Source: Fiminaster sp050874705 (GTDB lineage Bacteria > Bacillota_I > Bacilli_A > RFN20 > CAG-826). From it: a stretch of DNA of 64,000 nt. The DNA lies in assembly GCA_050874705.1 (NCBI GenBank), contig JBNMLE010000001.1:1-64000 (forward strand), given 5' to 3'. A program made the translations under genes and the position numbers. Every line of letters starts with the position of its first letter. Within the stretch, counting starts at the first letter, position 1. Under the pieces are notes generated by a model. The model saw only the letters and a program-made list of their open reading frames with translations, did not search any database and was not told the DNA's origin. Shown piece by piece: positions 35,591 through 44,311 of the stretch.

Positions 35591-36586
35591 TTATTCTGGG
35601 ATATAATCACGGAAACTTAAGCCGTTTTCAGCAAGTTTTTCCTTGACTTCCTTAAGTGATTTTTTACCAAGATTTCTGACTTTCATCATTTCATCTTCGG
35701 TTTTTTGAGTGAGTTCCGCTACTGTAGAAATCGCGGCTCTCTTTAAGCAGTTATAGCTTCTAACAGAGAGATCGAGTTCTTCAATAGGAGTATTTTCAAA
35801 TTTGTTTTCTTCAACTTTCACTTCTTCTTTGTTCATTGATAAATCTGCAACAGTTTTTTCAAGATCAACGAATGGTTCTAAGTTGAATATTAACATTTGA
35901 GCCGCTAAAGCAAGAGCGCGTTGTGGAAGCATACTTCCGTTTGTCCAAACTTCAATTGTTAAGCGGTCATATTTTGAATCGTGACCAACACGTGTTGGTT
36001 CAACACTGTAAGATGCACGAACAACTGGTGAATAATTAGAATCTGTAGCTATTGTAGCGCCTGCAGAACTAATAATTCTTTCTTTAGCTTGTGTGCGACT
36101 TGGTTTATTCGCATCACTAGTAACATATCCACGACCATTACGGGCATAGATATTCATATTTAGCGAACCACCTTCGGCAACATGAGCAATAACGAGATCT
36201 TTATTGACAACACTTGTAAGAGCAGGAAGTTCTAAATCACCTGCTGTAACAACTTTTGGTCCTTTGACAGAAACTGTAAGAACTTTTGGTGCATTGTCAT
36301 CGTCATCAATTTTAAGAACTAAGTCTTTTAAATTTAATACGATTCCTGTAACGTCTTCTTCAATGCCTGGAAGAGCAGAGAATTCATGTTGTGCTCCTTC
36401 AATTTCAACGCTATAAACGCTAGCGCCTGGAAGTGAAGAAAGTAAAATTCTACGAAGAGAATTACCGATTGTTAATCCATAGCCTCTTTCTAGAGGTTCA
36501 ATGACGAATTTACCATAATTGGTAGTTTCATCAACTTTCGCGACTTTAAAGGAAGTTCGTTCGAATGGTTTTGCTAAATTTGACAT
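35591..36586 (-). CDS. rpoA: DNA-directed RNA polymerase subunit alpha
   Basis: 331 residues. The N-terminal dimerisation domain has GYGLTIGNSLRRILLSSLPG; a linker leads to the C-terminal domain with IEELDLSVRSYNCLKRA and KVRNLGKKSLKEVKEKL, which binds UP elements and regulators. The start is MSNLAKPFE at 36586, after GGAGG. A TTG-initiated frame 15 nt further up would include the SD. Confidence 0.97.
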   Translation of the reverse strand: MSNLAKPFERTSFKVAKVDETTNYGKFVIEPLERGYGLTIGNSLRRILLSSLPGASVYSVEIEGAQHEFSALPGIEEDVTGIVLNLKDLVLKIDDDDNAPKVLTVSVKGPKVVTAGDLELPALTSVVNKDLVIAHVAEGGSLNMNIYARNGRGYVTSDANKPSRTQAKERIISSAGATIATDSNYSPVVRASYSVEPTRVGHDSKYDRLTIEVWTNGSMLPQRALALAAQMLIFNLEPFVDLEKTVADLSMNKEEVKVEENKFENTPIEELDLSVRSYNCLKRAAISTVAELTQKTEDEMMKVRNLGKKSLKEVKEKLAENGLSFRDYIPE

Positions 36587-36604
36587 AATTAGATCCTCCA
36601 AATA

Positions 36605-36994
36605 TTAGCCGCGTGGTCTTTTTGGTGGGCGGCATCCATTATGTGGTACTGGTGTAGTATCAGTAATGGAAAGAACTTGTAAGCCAGCTGTAGCAAGAGC
36701 GCGGACTGCGCTTTCACGACCAGGTCCTGGACCTTTAACGTTTACGTCAACAGTGCGAAGACCTTGATCAAATGCTACTTTAGCAGCAGCTTCACCAGCT
36801 AATTGAGCGGCGAATGGTGTTGATTTTTTAGCGCCTTTGAAGCCTAATGCACCTGCTGAAGACCAAGAAATAACATTTCCTTGTTCATCAGAGATTGTAA
36901 CGATTGTGTTATTGAAGGTGCTGTGGACATGCGCAGTTCCTTTGGTAAAAGCACGTTTAATTTTTTTCTTACGTGCAGTAGTTTTGGTTGCCAT
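36605..36994 (-). CDS. rpsK: 30S ribosomal protein S11
   Basis: Platform protein of 129 residues: GTAHVHSTFNNTIVTISD, SSAGALGFKGAKKSTPFAAQ, GPGPGRESAVRAL and the C-terminal DTTPVPHNGCRPPKRPRG are all canonical. It lies between rpsM and rpoA. Confidence 0.98.
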   Translation of the reverse strand: MATKTTARKKKIKRAFTKGTAHVHSTFNNTIVTISDEQGNVISWSSAGALGFKGAKKSTPFAAQLAGEAAAKVAFDQGLRTVDVNVKGPGPGRESAVRALATAGLQVLSITDTTPVPHNGCRPPKRPRG

Positions 36995-37012
36995 GATACT
37001 ATGCTCCTTTCA

Positions 37013-37390
37013 TTAACCTTGTGTCGCCACTTTCTTGTTGGCGATGGTTTTACGTTTACCCTTACGAGTACGGGCATTTGTTCTTGTACGTTGTCCACGA
37101 ACTGGTAAGCCTTTGCGGTGTCTCATACCACGGTAGCAACCAATTTCGGTTAAACGTTTGATATTTAAAGCGACTTCACGACGTAAGTCACCTTCAACTT
37201 TGTATTTTGCAATTTCTTGACGAAGAGCGGATAATTGTTCTTCTGTTAAATTCTTAACGCGAATATCTTCATCAACTTTTGCAGCTTTGCATATTTTACG
37301 GGCAGTTGTATTTCCGATACCAAAGATGTATGTGATGGAAACAACAACGCGCTTATCATTTGGGATATCAACCCCGACAATACGTGCCAT
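37013..37390 (-). CDS. rpsM: 30S ribosomal protein S13
   Basis: 125 residues: MARIVGVDIPNDKRVVVSIT, YIFGIGNTTARKI, and the tRNA/head-contacting C-terminus MRHRKGLPVRGQRTRTNART. It follows rpmJ with a GGAGGAA SD. Confidence 0.98.
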   Translation of the reverse strand: MARIVGVDIPNDKRVVVSITYIFGIGNTTARKICKAAKVDEDIRVKNLTEEQLSALRQEIAKYKVEGDLRREVALNIKRLTEIGCYRGMRHRKGLPVRGQRTRTNARTRKGKRKTIANKKVATQG

Positions 37391-37413
37391 AAAATTTTGT
37401 TCCTCCTATTTAA

Positions 37414-37527
37414 TTAACCTTGGCGTTGTTTGTGCTTTGGATTTTCACAAATAACCATGATTTTGCCATGGCGTTTGATAACTTTGCACTTGTCGCACAT
37501 AGGTTTGACTGAAGGTCGTACTTTCAT
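37414..37527 (-). CDS. rpmJ: 50S ribosomal protein L36
   Basis: 37-residue protein: MKVRPSVKPMCDKCKVIKRH, then GKIMVICENPKHKQRQG. CxxC plus Cys and His form the zinc site of the C+ type. Between infA and rpsM in the conserved order, with a GGAGG SD. Confidence 0.96.
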   Translation of the reverse strand: MKVRPSVKPMCDKCKVIKRHGKIMVICENPKHKQRQG

Positions 37528-37557
37528 AAAATTTCCTCCAAGTAGCCATTGCTACAT

Positions 37558-37779
37558 TTAATTTTTGTATCTAAATGTGATACGCCCGCGTGTTAAATCA
37601 TACGGTGAAATTTCGACGGTAACTCTATCGCCTGGTAAGATGCGAATGTAATGCATGCGGATTTTACCAGAAACGCAGGCAAGAATTACGACGCCGTTTT
37701 CAAGCTTTACCTTAAACATTGCGTTTGGTAAAGTCTCAACGACAGTCGCTTCCACCTCGATGACGCCATCTTTTGCCAT
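37558..37779 (-). CDS. infA: Translation initiation factor IF-1
   Basis: 73-residue OB-fold factor: MAKDGVIEVEATVVETLPNA, FKVKLENGVVILACVSGKIR and the C-terminal YDLTRGRITFRYK. It follows map by 15 nt with an AGGAGG SD. Confidence 0.97.
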   Translation of the reverse strand: MAKDGVIEVEATVVETLPNAMFKVKLENGVVILACVSGKIRMHYIRILPGDRVTVEISPYDLTRGRITFRYKN

Positions 37780-37794
37780 TAGAATATCCTCCTT

Positions 37795-38541
37795 TTACTT
37801 GGTTAGAATTTCATATCCATCCTTCGTAATAACGATGGAATTTTCATAATGGCTAGATAATTTGCCATCTTTCATTCTTGCTGTCCAGCCATCTTTCATT
37901 ACACGAACGGCGAAGTGCCCTTCGGCAACCATTGGTTCGATAGCAAGAGTCATACCCTCTTTGAGCACTGGGCCTGTGCCAGGAGCTCCATAATTTGGGA
38001 TATAAGGATCTTCATGAAGATGAGAGCCAACCCCATGTCCAGTATATTCACGTGGAAGGGAATAACCACGCGATTCGCAATATTCTTGTATTGCGTGAGA
38101 AATATCACCTAAGTGAGCACCTGGACGAGCGTGCTTCACTCCTTCAAAGAAACTTTCTTCAGTAACTTTGATTAGACGAAGTGCTTTCTCCTGGCAAATT
38201 CCAACCGGGTAAGTGCGACAGGCATCGCCAACATAACCATTTAGAGTTGCACCAACGTCAACTGATACGATATCTCCTTCTTTGAGAATTCTGTGTTTGG
38301 AAGGAATTCCATGCACGAGTTCATCATTGACTGAGACACATACAGCACCTGGATATCCTTGATAATTTAAGAAGGTTGGATAGGCACCATTGTCCCTAAT
38401 AATCTTCTCGCACATATCAGCGATATCTTGTGTGCTTAGGCCAGGCTTGATCTTGTCTTCAATACCCTTAAATACGAGTCCGACAACATGACCAGCCTTG
38501 GCCATTAGTTCTATTTCTCTTTGCGATTTTATGATGATCAC
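37795..38541 (-). CDS. map: Methionine aminopeptidase, type I
   Basis: Removes initiator Met from nascent chains. The 248 residues show SVNDELVHGIPS, the metal ligands in VSVDVGATLNGYVGDA (two Asp), GHGVGSHLHEDPYIPN (His), AIEPMVAEG (Glu) and HYENSIVITKDG (Glu). Between adk and infA, as in Bacillus. It starts 3 nt after adk. Confidence 0.96.
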   Translation of the reverse strand: MIIIKSQREIELMAKAGHVVGLVFKGIEDKIKPGLSTQDIADMCEKIIRDNGAYPTFLNYQGYPGAVCVSVNDELVHGIPSKHRILKEGDIVSVDVGATLNGYVGDACRTYPVGICQEKALRLIKVTEESFFEGVKHARPGAHLGDISHAIQEYCESRGYSLPREYTGHGVGSHLHEDPYIPNYGAPGTGPVLKEGMTLAIEPMVAEGHFAVRVMKDGWTARMKDGKLSSHYENSIVITKDGYEILTK

Positions 38542-38544
38542 AAA

Positions 38545-39198
38545 TTAAGCCTCCAGGATTTTTTCGATATCATCCATAAGAGCATCTACACCTTTTTTGC
38601 CGTCTAATGTGTGCACAAGCCCTTTCTTTTCATAATATTCAAGAAGAGGTTTGGTTTGCTTGTCATAATGAGCAAGACGAACTTCAAGAGCTTCTTTATT
38701 GTCGTCTGGGCGTTGAACAAGTTCTCCACCACAGATATCACAAATACCAGGTACTTTTGGTTTACGAGTTTCTTTGTGATATGGAGCGCCACAATTTTTG
38801 CAAACAAGGCGACCGGTAATACGACGAATAAGTTCTTCTTTTGGAGTGTCAATGCTTATGACAACAGAGATTTCACGACCAATTTCGGCAGCAAGTTTAT
38901 CGAGAGCTTCTGCTTGAGGAATTGTTCTTGGAAATCCATCAAGAAGATAACCGTTTGCGCAGTCATCTTTTGAAAGTCTTTCTTTAACAAGACCAATCGT
39001 GACATCATCTGGAACCAAATGACCGTCATTAATATACTTCTTGGCAAGTAAACCTAGAGGTGTTCCCTCTTCCATTGCCTCGCGGAACATATCTCCTGTA
39101 GAAATATGTGGTATATTGTATCTCGCGATAATTTTCTTTGCTTGAGTTCCTTTACCTGCTCCAGGTGGACCCATAATAATCATGTTAAGTTTTTTCAT
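38545..39198 (-). CDS. adk: Adenylate kinase (zinc-type lid)
   Basis: 217 residues. P-loop GPPGAGKGTQAKKI (about 9-22), NMP-binding HISTGDMFREA, LLDGFPRTIPQAEAL and the lid RITGRLVCKNCGAPYH. The lid carries the Cys-x2-Cys...Cys-x2-Cys zinc site (CKNC and CDIC) typical of Gram-positive enzymes. It begins 2 nt after secY. Confidence 0.97.
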   Translation of the reverse strand: MKKLNMIIMGPPGAGKGTQAKKIIARYNIPHISTGDMFREAMEEGTPLGLLAKKYINDGHLVPDDVTIGLVKERLSKDDCANGYLLDGFPRTIPQAEALDKLAAEIGREISVVISIDTPKEELIRRITGRLVCKNCGAPYHKETRKPKVPGICDICGGELVQRPDDNKEALEVRLAHYDKQTKPLLEYYEKKGLVHTLDGKKGVDALMDDIEKILEA

Positions 39199-39200
39199 AA

Positions 39201-40571
39201 TTATCCCCTTCCGGCTGTTGCTTGAACTTCATCAAATGTTTTTCCAGCAAGCAAGCCATCAATTTGATTCATAATTTCGATTGAAACACCAACGGCGATG
39301 ATAAGACCTGTTCCCCCAATAGCGAGAGAAGAGTTGCTACCAAATATGCCTGATAATGTAAGAATAACTGGTAATGCAGCGATAAATGCAAGTGCAATAG
39401 CACCAATACATGTCACGCGATTAACAACTTTCTTAACATATCTTTCTGTTTCATTACCAGGACGAATACCTGGAATGTAAGAACCGTTTTTACGGAAGTT
39501 TTCCGCAAGAGTTTCAGGATCAATTTGAATCGATGCATAGAAGAATGCAAAGAGTAGGATGAGAGTTATATAAATTAATAACCCCCAAGGCATTTCCCAA
39601 GTGGAACCGTCAAACCACGGCATCGTGAAGGTTTCACTAATTGAGAATATTTTTAGCCATTCTGCACTTGTATCACTTGTAATAAATGAAGCGATAACAC
39701 TTGGTGCCATCAATATTGATGACGCAAAGATTACAGGAATGACACCGGCGGAATTTAATTTGATAGGCAAGAAGCTAGCTTTTGCCATCGAAGATGTTTG
39801 TCCGCCGCTTTTTCCGCTATGTTGAACTGGAATTTTTCTAACTGACAATTCAATGAATACAACGAATGCAAGAATTAATAAGAAAGCAAGAATATATAAT
39901 GCGAATTGGAACGAACCTTTAACTAAGGCTGTTGTTTCTTTATACATCTCTCCTGTTCCTATCCATCTCTTGAAGGCTGTAGAGATTTGAATTGGAAGAC
40001 TTCTAATACATCCAGCAAAAATAATAACGGAAATACCATTTCCAAGACCTTTTTCAGTGATTTGGTCACCTAGCCACATTACTGTCATAGCTCCTGCGAG
40101 CATAAGTGTAACAATGTAGGCATATGTCCAGAAATTAAGTTCCATGTTAATAGCGATATATTCACTATTTTCCATGGTTTTGATTATGCCATATGCTTGG
40201 ACAGCTCCAAGCATTAAGGTCAAGTATCTTGTTGCCATCTCAGTTTTCTTTCTACCATATTGACCTTGTTTTGTAAGTTCAGTTAAGGCAGGAAGAACAT
40301 CCTTTTGTAAAAGTTGGATGATAATCTGAGCGGTAATATATGGAGATACTCCGAGAGCGAAGATGGAGAAATTTGATAATGCACCACCTCCGAGGAGATC
40401 CATAAGAGCAACTGCGTTTGCACTGCTAAGCGCATCCGAGAAGTCGCCCTGTGGTGTTACTCCTGGAACGGTAATCGCCGCACCAATACGGATAACAAGA
40501 AGAATCATAAGCGTAAAGAAAATACGATTTACGATTTCTTTGTTTTTGAAGATTGAGGCGATTTTTTTCAT
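39201..40571 (-). CDS. secY: Preprotein translocase subunit SecY
   Basis: Ten-helix protein-conducting channel, 456 residues. Visible: the N-terminal amphipathic KIASIFKNKEIVNRIFFTLM, plug region ALSNFSIFALGVSPYITAQI, QLLQKDVLPAL, the KIPVQHSGKSGG-type cytosolic loop and the C-terminal GGTGLIIAVGVSIEIMNQID. It sits between rplO and adk. Confidence 0.97.
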   Translation of the reverse strand: MKKIASIFKNKEIVNRIFFTLMILLVIRIGAAITVPGVTPQGDFSDALSSANAVALMDLLGGGALSNFSIFALGVSPYITAQIIIQLLQKDVLPALTELTKQGQYGRKKTEMATRYLTLMLGAVQAYGIIKTMENSEYIAINMELNFWTYAYIVTLMLAGAMTVMWLGDQITEKGLGNGISVIIFAGCIRSLPIQISTAFKRWIGTGEMYKETTALVKGSFQFALYILAFLLILAFVVFIELSVRKIPVQHSGKSGGQTSSMAKASFLPIKLNSAGVIPVIFASSILMAPSVIASFITSDTSAEWLKIFSISETFTMPWFDGSTWEMPWGLLIYITLILLFAFFYASIQIDPETLAENFRKNGSYIPGIRPGNETERYVKKVVNRVTCIGAIALAFIAALPVILTLSGIFGSNSSLAIGGTGLIIAVGVSIEIMNQIDGLLAGKTFDEVQATAGRG

Positions 40572-40574
40572 AAA

Positions 40575-41015
40575 TTAGAGTACCTCAACAGTTCCACCAG
40601 CATCAACGATTGCTTTTTCAGCACTCTTGGAGAACTTATTTGCTTTAACAGTAAGTTTGGCTTTAAGTTCGCCATTACCGAGAATTTTAATTCCGTCATA
40701 TTCTTTTTTGACGAGACCTTTTTCGATTAATAATGCTGGAGTAACAACTGTGCCATCTTTAAACATATTTAAACTTGAAATGTTAACGATAGCATATTCG
40801 ACATGAGAACTATTTTTGAAACCAAATTTAGGAAGACGACGATATAAAGGAGTTTGTCCACCTTCAAATCCTGGGGCTTTTAAACCACCGGAACGAGATT
40901 TTTGTCCTTTATTACCAGTACCGGAGTTTTTACCGTTACCAGATCCAACGCCACGACCCTTGCGGTAAGATTTTGTCTTAGCGCCTTTGGCATGTTCGAG
41001 TTCATTAAGTTTCAT
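40575..41015 (-). CDS. rplO: 50S ribosomal protein L15
   Basis: 146 residues: MKLNELEHAKGAKTKSYRKG, the Gly/Arg/Lys-rich RGVGSGNGKNSGTGNKGQKS and GFEGGQTPLYRRLPKFGF are canonical. It follows rpsE across a gap of only 42 nt, leaving no room for rpmD (L30). Confidence 0.97.
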   Translation of the reverse strand: MKLNELEHAKGAKTKSYRKGRGVGSGNGKNSGTGNKGQKSRSGGLKAPGFEGGQTPLYRRLPKFGFKNSSHVEYAIVNISSLNMFKDGTVVTPALLIEKGLVKKEYDGIKILGNGELKAKLTVKANKFSKSAEKAIVDAGGTVEVL

Positions 41016-41057
41016 AATTGCACCTCCCTTAAATTTATTTTTGGTGTTTGCTAGTTA

Positions 41058-41702
41058 TTATTTATTTTCAGCTTTGCCACGAAGTGTTTGAACTTCGGCA
41101 TAAGATTTTAAACCAGTTAAACCATTTGTGGTTGCACGGATAATATTGATTGGAGCACGTGAACCATATACTTTTGAAGTGACATTACGAATTCCGGCGA
41201 GTTCGAGAATAGCACGAACTGGACCACCAGCGATAATTCCTGTACCTTCAGGAGCTGGTTTGAGGAATACGTGGCAAGCACCGAAGTTTCCAACTGTTTC
41301 ATGGGCAATTGTTGCGCCTTTCTTAACAATATGGATTTCGAATGTGTTGCGTTTTGCTGCTTCAAGAGCTTTCTTAATTGCATCTGGGACTTCAGCGGCT
41401 TTTCCGGTTCCAAATCCGAATTTGCCTTTCTTATTTCCGATGACAACTAATGCGGAGAAGCGCATTCTACGACCACCTTTGACGGTTTTAGCAATACGAT
41501 TGATGTCGACAACGACTTCTTCGTATTCTTTTGGTTCGTCAGCGCGTGGACGACGGCCACCTTTGCGATCATCACGACGACCGCGTGGGCGATCACCATG
41601 TGGGCGGTTTTCTTTCTTTTCAGGAGCAACTTCAGGAGCAGCTTCTTTTTTAACTTCTTCAGCTTTTGGAGCTTCAGGGGTATTTACTACTTTTTCTTCC
41701 AT
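41058..41702 (-). CDS. rpsE: 30S ribosomal protein S5 with charged N-terminal extension
   Basis: The core (about 58-214) has VVDINRIAKTVKGGRRMRFS, GFGTGKAAEVPDAI and GTGIIAGGPVRAILELAGI. The product is 214 residues against about 166 usually, because about 50 N-terminal residues are added: first Glu/Lys/Pro/Ala-rich (PEAPKAEEVKKEAAPEVAPE), then Arg/Gly/Asp-rich (RPRGRRDDRKGGRRPRADE). Similar extensions occur on L5 and L22 in the same operon. The start has a GGAG SD and is well supported. Confidence 0.96.
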   Translation of the reverse strand: MEEKVVNTPEAPKAEEVKKEAAPEVAPEKKENRPHGDRPRGRRDDRKGGRRPRADEPKEYEEVVVDINRIAKTVKGGRRMRFSALVVIGNKKGKFGFGTGKAAEVPDAIKKALEAAKRNTFEIHIVKKGATIAHETVGNFGACHVFLKPAPEGTGIIAGGPVRAILELAGIRNVTSKVYGSRAPINIIRATTNGLTGLKSYAEVQTLRGKAENK

Positions 41703-41713
41703 GTTTGTTCTCC

Positions 41714-42070
41714 TTAGAATTTTAATCCGCCTTCACGAGCGGCATCAGCAAGAGCTGCGACGCGACCATGATAGACATAACCACCACGATCGAATACAAC
41801 CTTGTCAATGTTTTTAGCTAAACATTTTTTAGCAACTTCAGCACCAACTAATTTTGCTGCATCAATGTTGCTTCCATTTTCAAGTTTCATTGCAACGCTT
41901 GAAGCGGCGGCTAATGTAACACCTTTAGTGTCATCAATAACTTGGCATTCAATGTGTTTATTTGAACGGAAGACAACAAGACGTGGGCAATCAGGAGTGC
42001 CAGAGATTTTTGCACGAACACGAGCGTGTTTGCGAACGCGGATTGCGTTTTTAGATTCTTTTTTAATCAT
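41714..42070 (-). CDS. rplR: 50S ribosomal protein L18
   Basis: 118 residues binding 5S rRNA: RVRKHARVRAKISGTPDCPR, LVVFRSNKHIECQVIDD and the C-terminal VVFDRGGYVYHGRVAALADA, then AREGGLKF. Between rplF and rpsE. Confidence 0.97.
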   Translation of the reverse strand: MIKKESKNAIRVRKHARVRAKISGTPDCPRLVVFRSNKHIECQVIDDTKGVTLAAASSVAMKLENGSNIDAAKLVGAEVAKKCLAKNIDKVVFDRGGYVYHGRVAALADAAREGGLKF

Positions 42071-42087
42071 AATACTACTTCACTCCT

Positions 42088-42633
42088 TTACTTACCAGCA
42101 CCAGCGCGTTTACCTTCCTTACGGATGATATGTTCGCCTTTATACATGACACCTTTACCATTATAAGGTTCTGGTTCACGAGTTGCACGAATCAATGCTG
42201 CTGTTTGGCCAACTGCTTGTTTGGAAATACCTTCAACAACAATTTCAGTTGCGGATTTGCAAGAAATCTTTGAATTTGGTTCTGGTTTAATGACGATTTC
42301 ATGAGAATAACCAACGTTCATGACGATTGAGTCGCCTCTCATGCTAGCACGATAACCAATACCAACGATAACGAGTTCCTTTACAAAGCCATGTGTAACA
42401 CCGACGATTGCGTCATTGAGGTTTGCACGAGTTGTACCATGTAATTGTTTTGTGTGCTTTTCTTCATTATGACGTGAGCAATGAATTTCATTATTTTCAA
42501 TTTTCACATCAATAACTTCAGGAATTCTAACAGTAAGTGAACCCTTAGGTCCTTTAACTGTCATAATTTCACCATTTTTTTCAAATGTAACGCCTTCTGG
42601 GACTTTGATAACTTTTAAACCAATTCTTGACAT
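42088..42633 (-). CDS. rplF: 50S ribosomal protein L6
   Basis: 181 residues, two tandem L6 folds: MSRIGLKVIKVPEGVTFEKN, TVKGPKGSLTVRIPE, VGIGYRASMRGDSIVMNVGY and the C-terminal EPYNGKGVMYKGEHIIRKEG. I use ATG 42633. The slightly longer TTG frame overlaps the rpsH stop. The SD is weak (TTTGGTAA at the rpsH end), suggesting translational coupling. Confidence 0.96.
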   Translation of the reverse strand: MSRIGLKVIKVPEGVTFEKNGEIMTVKGPKGSLTVRIPEVIDVKIENNEIHCSRHNEEKHTKQLHGTTRANLNDAIVGVTHGFVKELVIVGIGYRASMRGDSIVMNVGYSHEIVIKPEPNSKISCKSATEIVVEGISKQAVGQTAALIRATREPEPYNGKGVMYKGEHIIRKEGKRAGAGK

Positions 42634-42638
42634 AATAA

Positions 42639-43031
42639 TTACCAAACGTAAGCAAGTACTTCACCACCAACACCTAATGTGCGAGCAGTTTTATCGCTTA
42701 CGACTCCTTTACTTGTAGAAATAATGGCGACACCAAGACCTCCAAGAACACGTGGAAGCTTATCAGCTTTGACGTTAACGCGAAGACCTGGTTTTGAAAT
42801 TTTCTTTAAATTTGTGATAATACGTGTTCCGTTTGGAGCGTATTTCAAGGAAATGGTAAGAACTTTCTTAACATCACCTTCGACTTTGAAATCACTGATG
42901 AATCCTTCATCGAGAAGAATTCTGGCGATTTCGACTTTCATTTTGCTTGATGGCATGCTAACAGAGGCATAACGTAATGCATTAGCGTTACGAATTCTGG
43001 TGAGCATATCTGCAATTGGATCTGTCATCAT
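42639..43031 (-). CDS. rpsH: 30S ribosomal protein S8
   Basis: 130 residues: TDPIADMLTRIRNANALRYA, the C-terminal VLGGLGVAIISTSKGVVSDK and GVGGEVLAYVW. Two ATGs in tandem follow an AAGGAGG SD. S8 is the autogenous repressor of the spc operon in E. coli; no matching target site was identified here. Confidence 0.97.
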   Translation of the reverse strand: MMTDPIADMLTRIRNANALRYASVSMPSSKMKVEIARILLDEGFISDFKVEGDVKKVLTISLKYAPNGTRIITNLKKISKPGLRVNVKADKLPRVLGGLGVAIISTSKGVVSDKTARTLGVGGEVLAYVW

Positions 43032-43049
43032 AATTATTTTACCTCCTTA

Positions 43050-43235
43050 TTACCAAGATGATTTCTTCATACCTGGAATTTCGCCTTTATAGGCTAATTC
43101 ACGAAGGCAGACACGACATAAATGAAATTTTGAATAGACAGAGTGAGGACGTCCACAACGTTCACAACGAGTATATTCACGAACTTTGAACTTTTTAGGT
43201 CTTGCACATTTGACCTTCATACTAGTTTTTGCCAT
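43050..43235 (-). CDS. rpsZ: 30S ribosomal protein S14, zinc-binding type Z
   Basis: 61 residues with the zinc ribbon CERCGRPHSVYSKFHLCRVC, then the C-terminal LRELAYKGEIPGMKKSSW. The short Cys4 form is typical of Gram-positives. Between rplE and rpsH. Confidence 0.97.
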   Translation of the reverse strand: MAKTSMKVKCARPKKFKVREYTRCERCGRPHSVYSKFHLCRVCLRELAYKGEIPGMKKSSW

Positions 43236-43250
43236 TGTATGTTCCTCCTA

Positions 43251-43979
43251 TTATCTATGGAATGGCATTCCTAAGGCTTCAAGTAAGCTATAGGCTTCTT
43301 CATCAGTCTTTGCAGATGTTACAACGACGATGTCCATTCCTCTAATTTTGCTGACCTTATCATAGTCAATTTCTGGGAAGATAAGTTGTTCTTTGACGCC
43401 AAGAGTGTAATTACCATGACCATCAAATGCATTCTTACTTACACCACGGAAGTCTCTAACACGTGGAAGTGCGATTGAGACGAGACGATCGTAGAATTCG
43501 TACATGCGAACACCACGAAGTGTGACTTTGCAACCAATTGCTTGTCCTTCACGAAGTTTGAATGTAGCGATTGATTTTTTGGCTTTTGTTGTAACTGGGT
43601 GTTGACCAGTAATAAGACCAAGTTCATTAACGCTTTCTTCGAGAAGTTTGGCGTTGCTAATTGCTTCACCGACACCGATATTGATAACGATTTTTTCAAG
43701 ATGTGGAACTTCCATTATTGATTTATAATGGTATTTTTCCATTAATGCTTTCTTGACTTCGTTTTCATATTTGTCGAGAAGTCTTGTTGATTCTTTACGA
43801 ACCTTGTTTCCTGTGGAAACTTTTTTAGCTGGAGCTTTTTTTGCTGGAGCAGCTTCAACTTTTGTTTCAACTACTTCTTCAGCAACTTTTTTAGCTGGAG
43901 CTTTTTTAGTAGCAGGTTTAGAAGCAGCAGCTTTCTTGACTGCTGCAGACTTTGCTGCAGGTTTCTTTGTTTCTGCCAT
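43251..43979 (-). CDS. rplE: 50S ribosomal protein L5 with Lys/Ala-rich N-terminal extension
   Basis: Binds 5S rRNA and contacts the P site and subunit bridge. The core from about residue 64 is normal (YENEVKKALMEKYHYKSIME, then VPHLEKIVINIGVGEAI). The product is 242 residues instead of about 180: some 62 residues at the N-terminus form a histone-H1-like tract with repeated KKAPAKK (about 25-31 and 47-53). The ATG at 43979 has a GGAGG SD. No internal ATG with an SD lies near the core start, so the extension is probably real. Confidence 0.95.
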   Translation of the reverse strand: MAETKKPAAKSAAVKKAAASKPATKKAPAKKVAEEVVETKVEAAPAKKAPAKKVSTGNKVRKESTRLLDKYENEVKKALMEKYHYKSIMEVPHLEKIVINIGVGEAISNAKLLEESVNELGLITGQHPVTTKAKKSIATFKLREGQAIGCKVTLRGVRMYEFYDRLVSIALPRVRDFRGVSKNAFDGHGNYTLGVKEQLIFPEIDYDKVSKIRGMDIVVVTSAKTDEEAYSLLEALGMPFHR

Positions 43980-43990
43980 GACGCTTCCTC

Positions 43991-44299
43991 CTAGTTAAGT
44001 TTGCTTCCGCTGGCTTTGGAGATACGGACTTTTTTGCCCTTTTCTTCTTTATATCCTACGCGTGAAGCTTTTTTGGTTTTTGGATCAACGATAGCAACAT
44101 TGCTAGCATCGATTGGGACATACATATCAACTACTGAACCTTCTGGGTTATTTTGAGTTGGTTTTTTGTGTTCTTTATGAACGTTAACACCTTCAACAAC
44201 GACTTTGTTAAGCTTAGGATAAACCGCTTGAACGATTCCTTCTTTGCCTTTGTCGCTGCCTGCGATAACGACAACTTTATCACCTTTTAAGATTTTCAT
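43991..44299 (-). CDS. rplX: 50S ribosomal protein L24
   Basis: 102 residues with an N-terminal KOW motif: MKILKGDKVVVIAGSDKGKE, then GIVQAVYPKLNKVVVEGVNV, HKKPTQNNPEGSV and the C-terminal basic tail. GGAGG SD. Between rplN and rplE. Confidence 0.97.
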   Translation of the reverse strand: MKILKGDKVVVIAGSDKGKEGIVQAVYPKLNKVVVEGVNVHKEHKKPTQNNPEGSVVDMYVPIDASNVAIVDPKTKKASRVGYKEEKGKKVRISKASGSKLN

Positions 44300-44311
44300 A
44301 TGGTGTCCTCC

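Noticed and set aside
41128..41817. 229-codon plus-strand open frame opposite rpsE
   Set aside because: It mirrors the real gene's codon pattern, has no SD and no recognisable domain; rpsE is certain.
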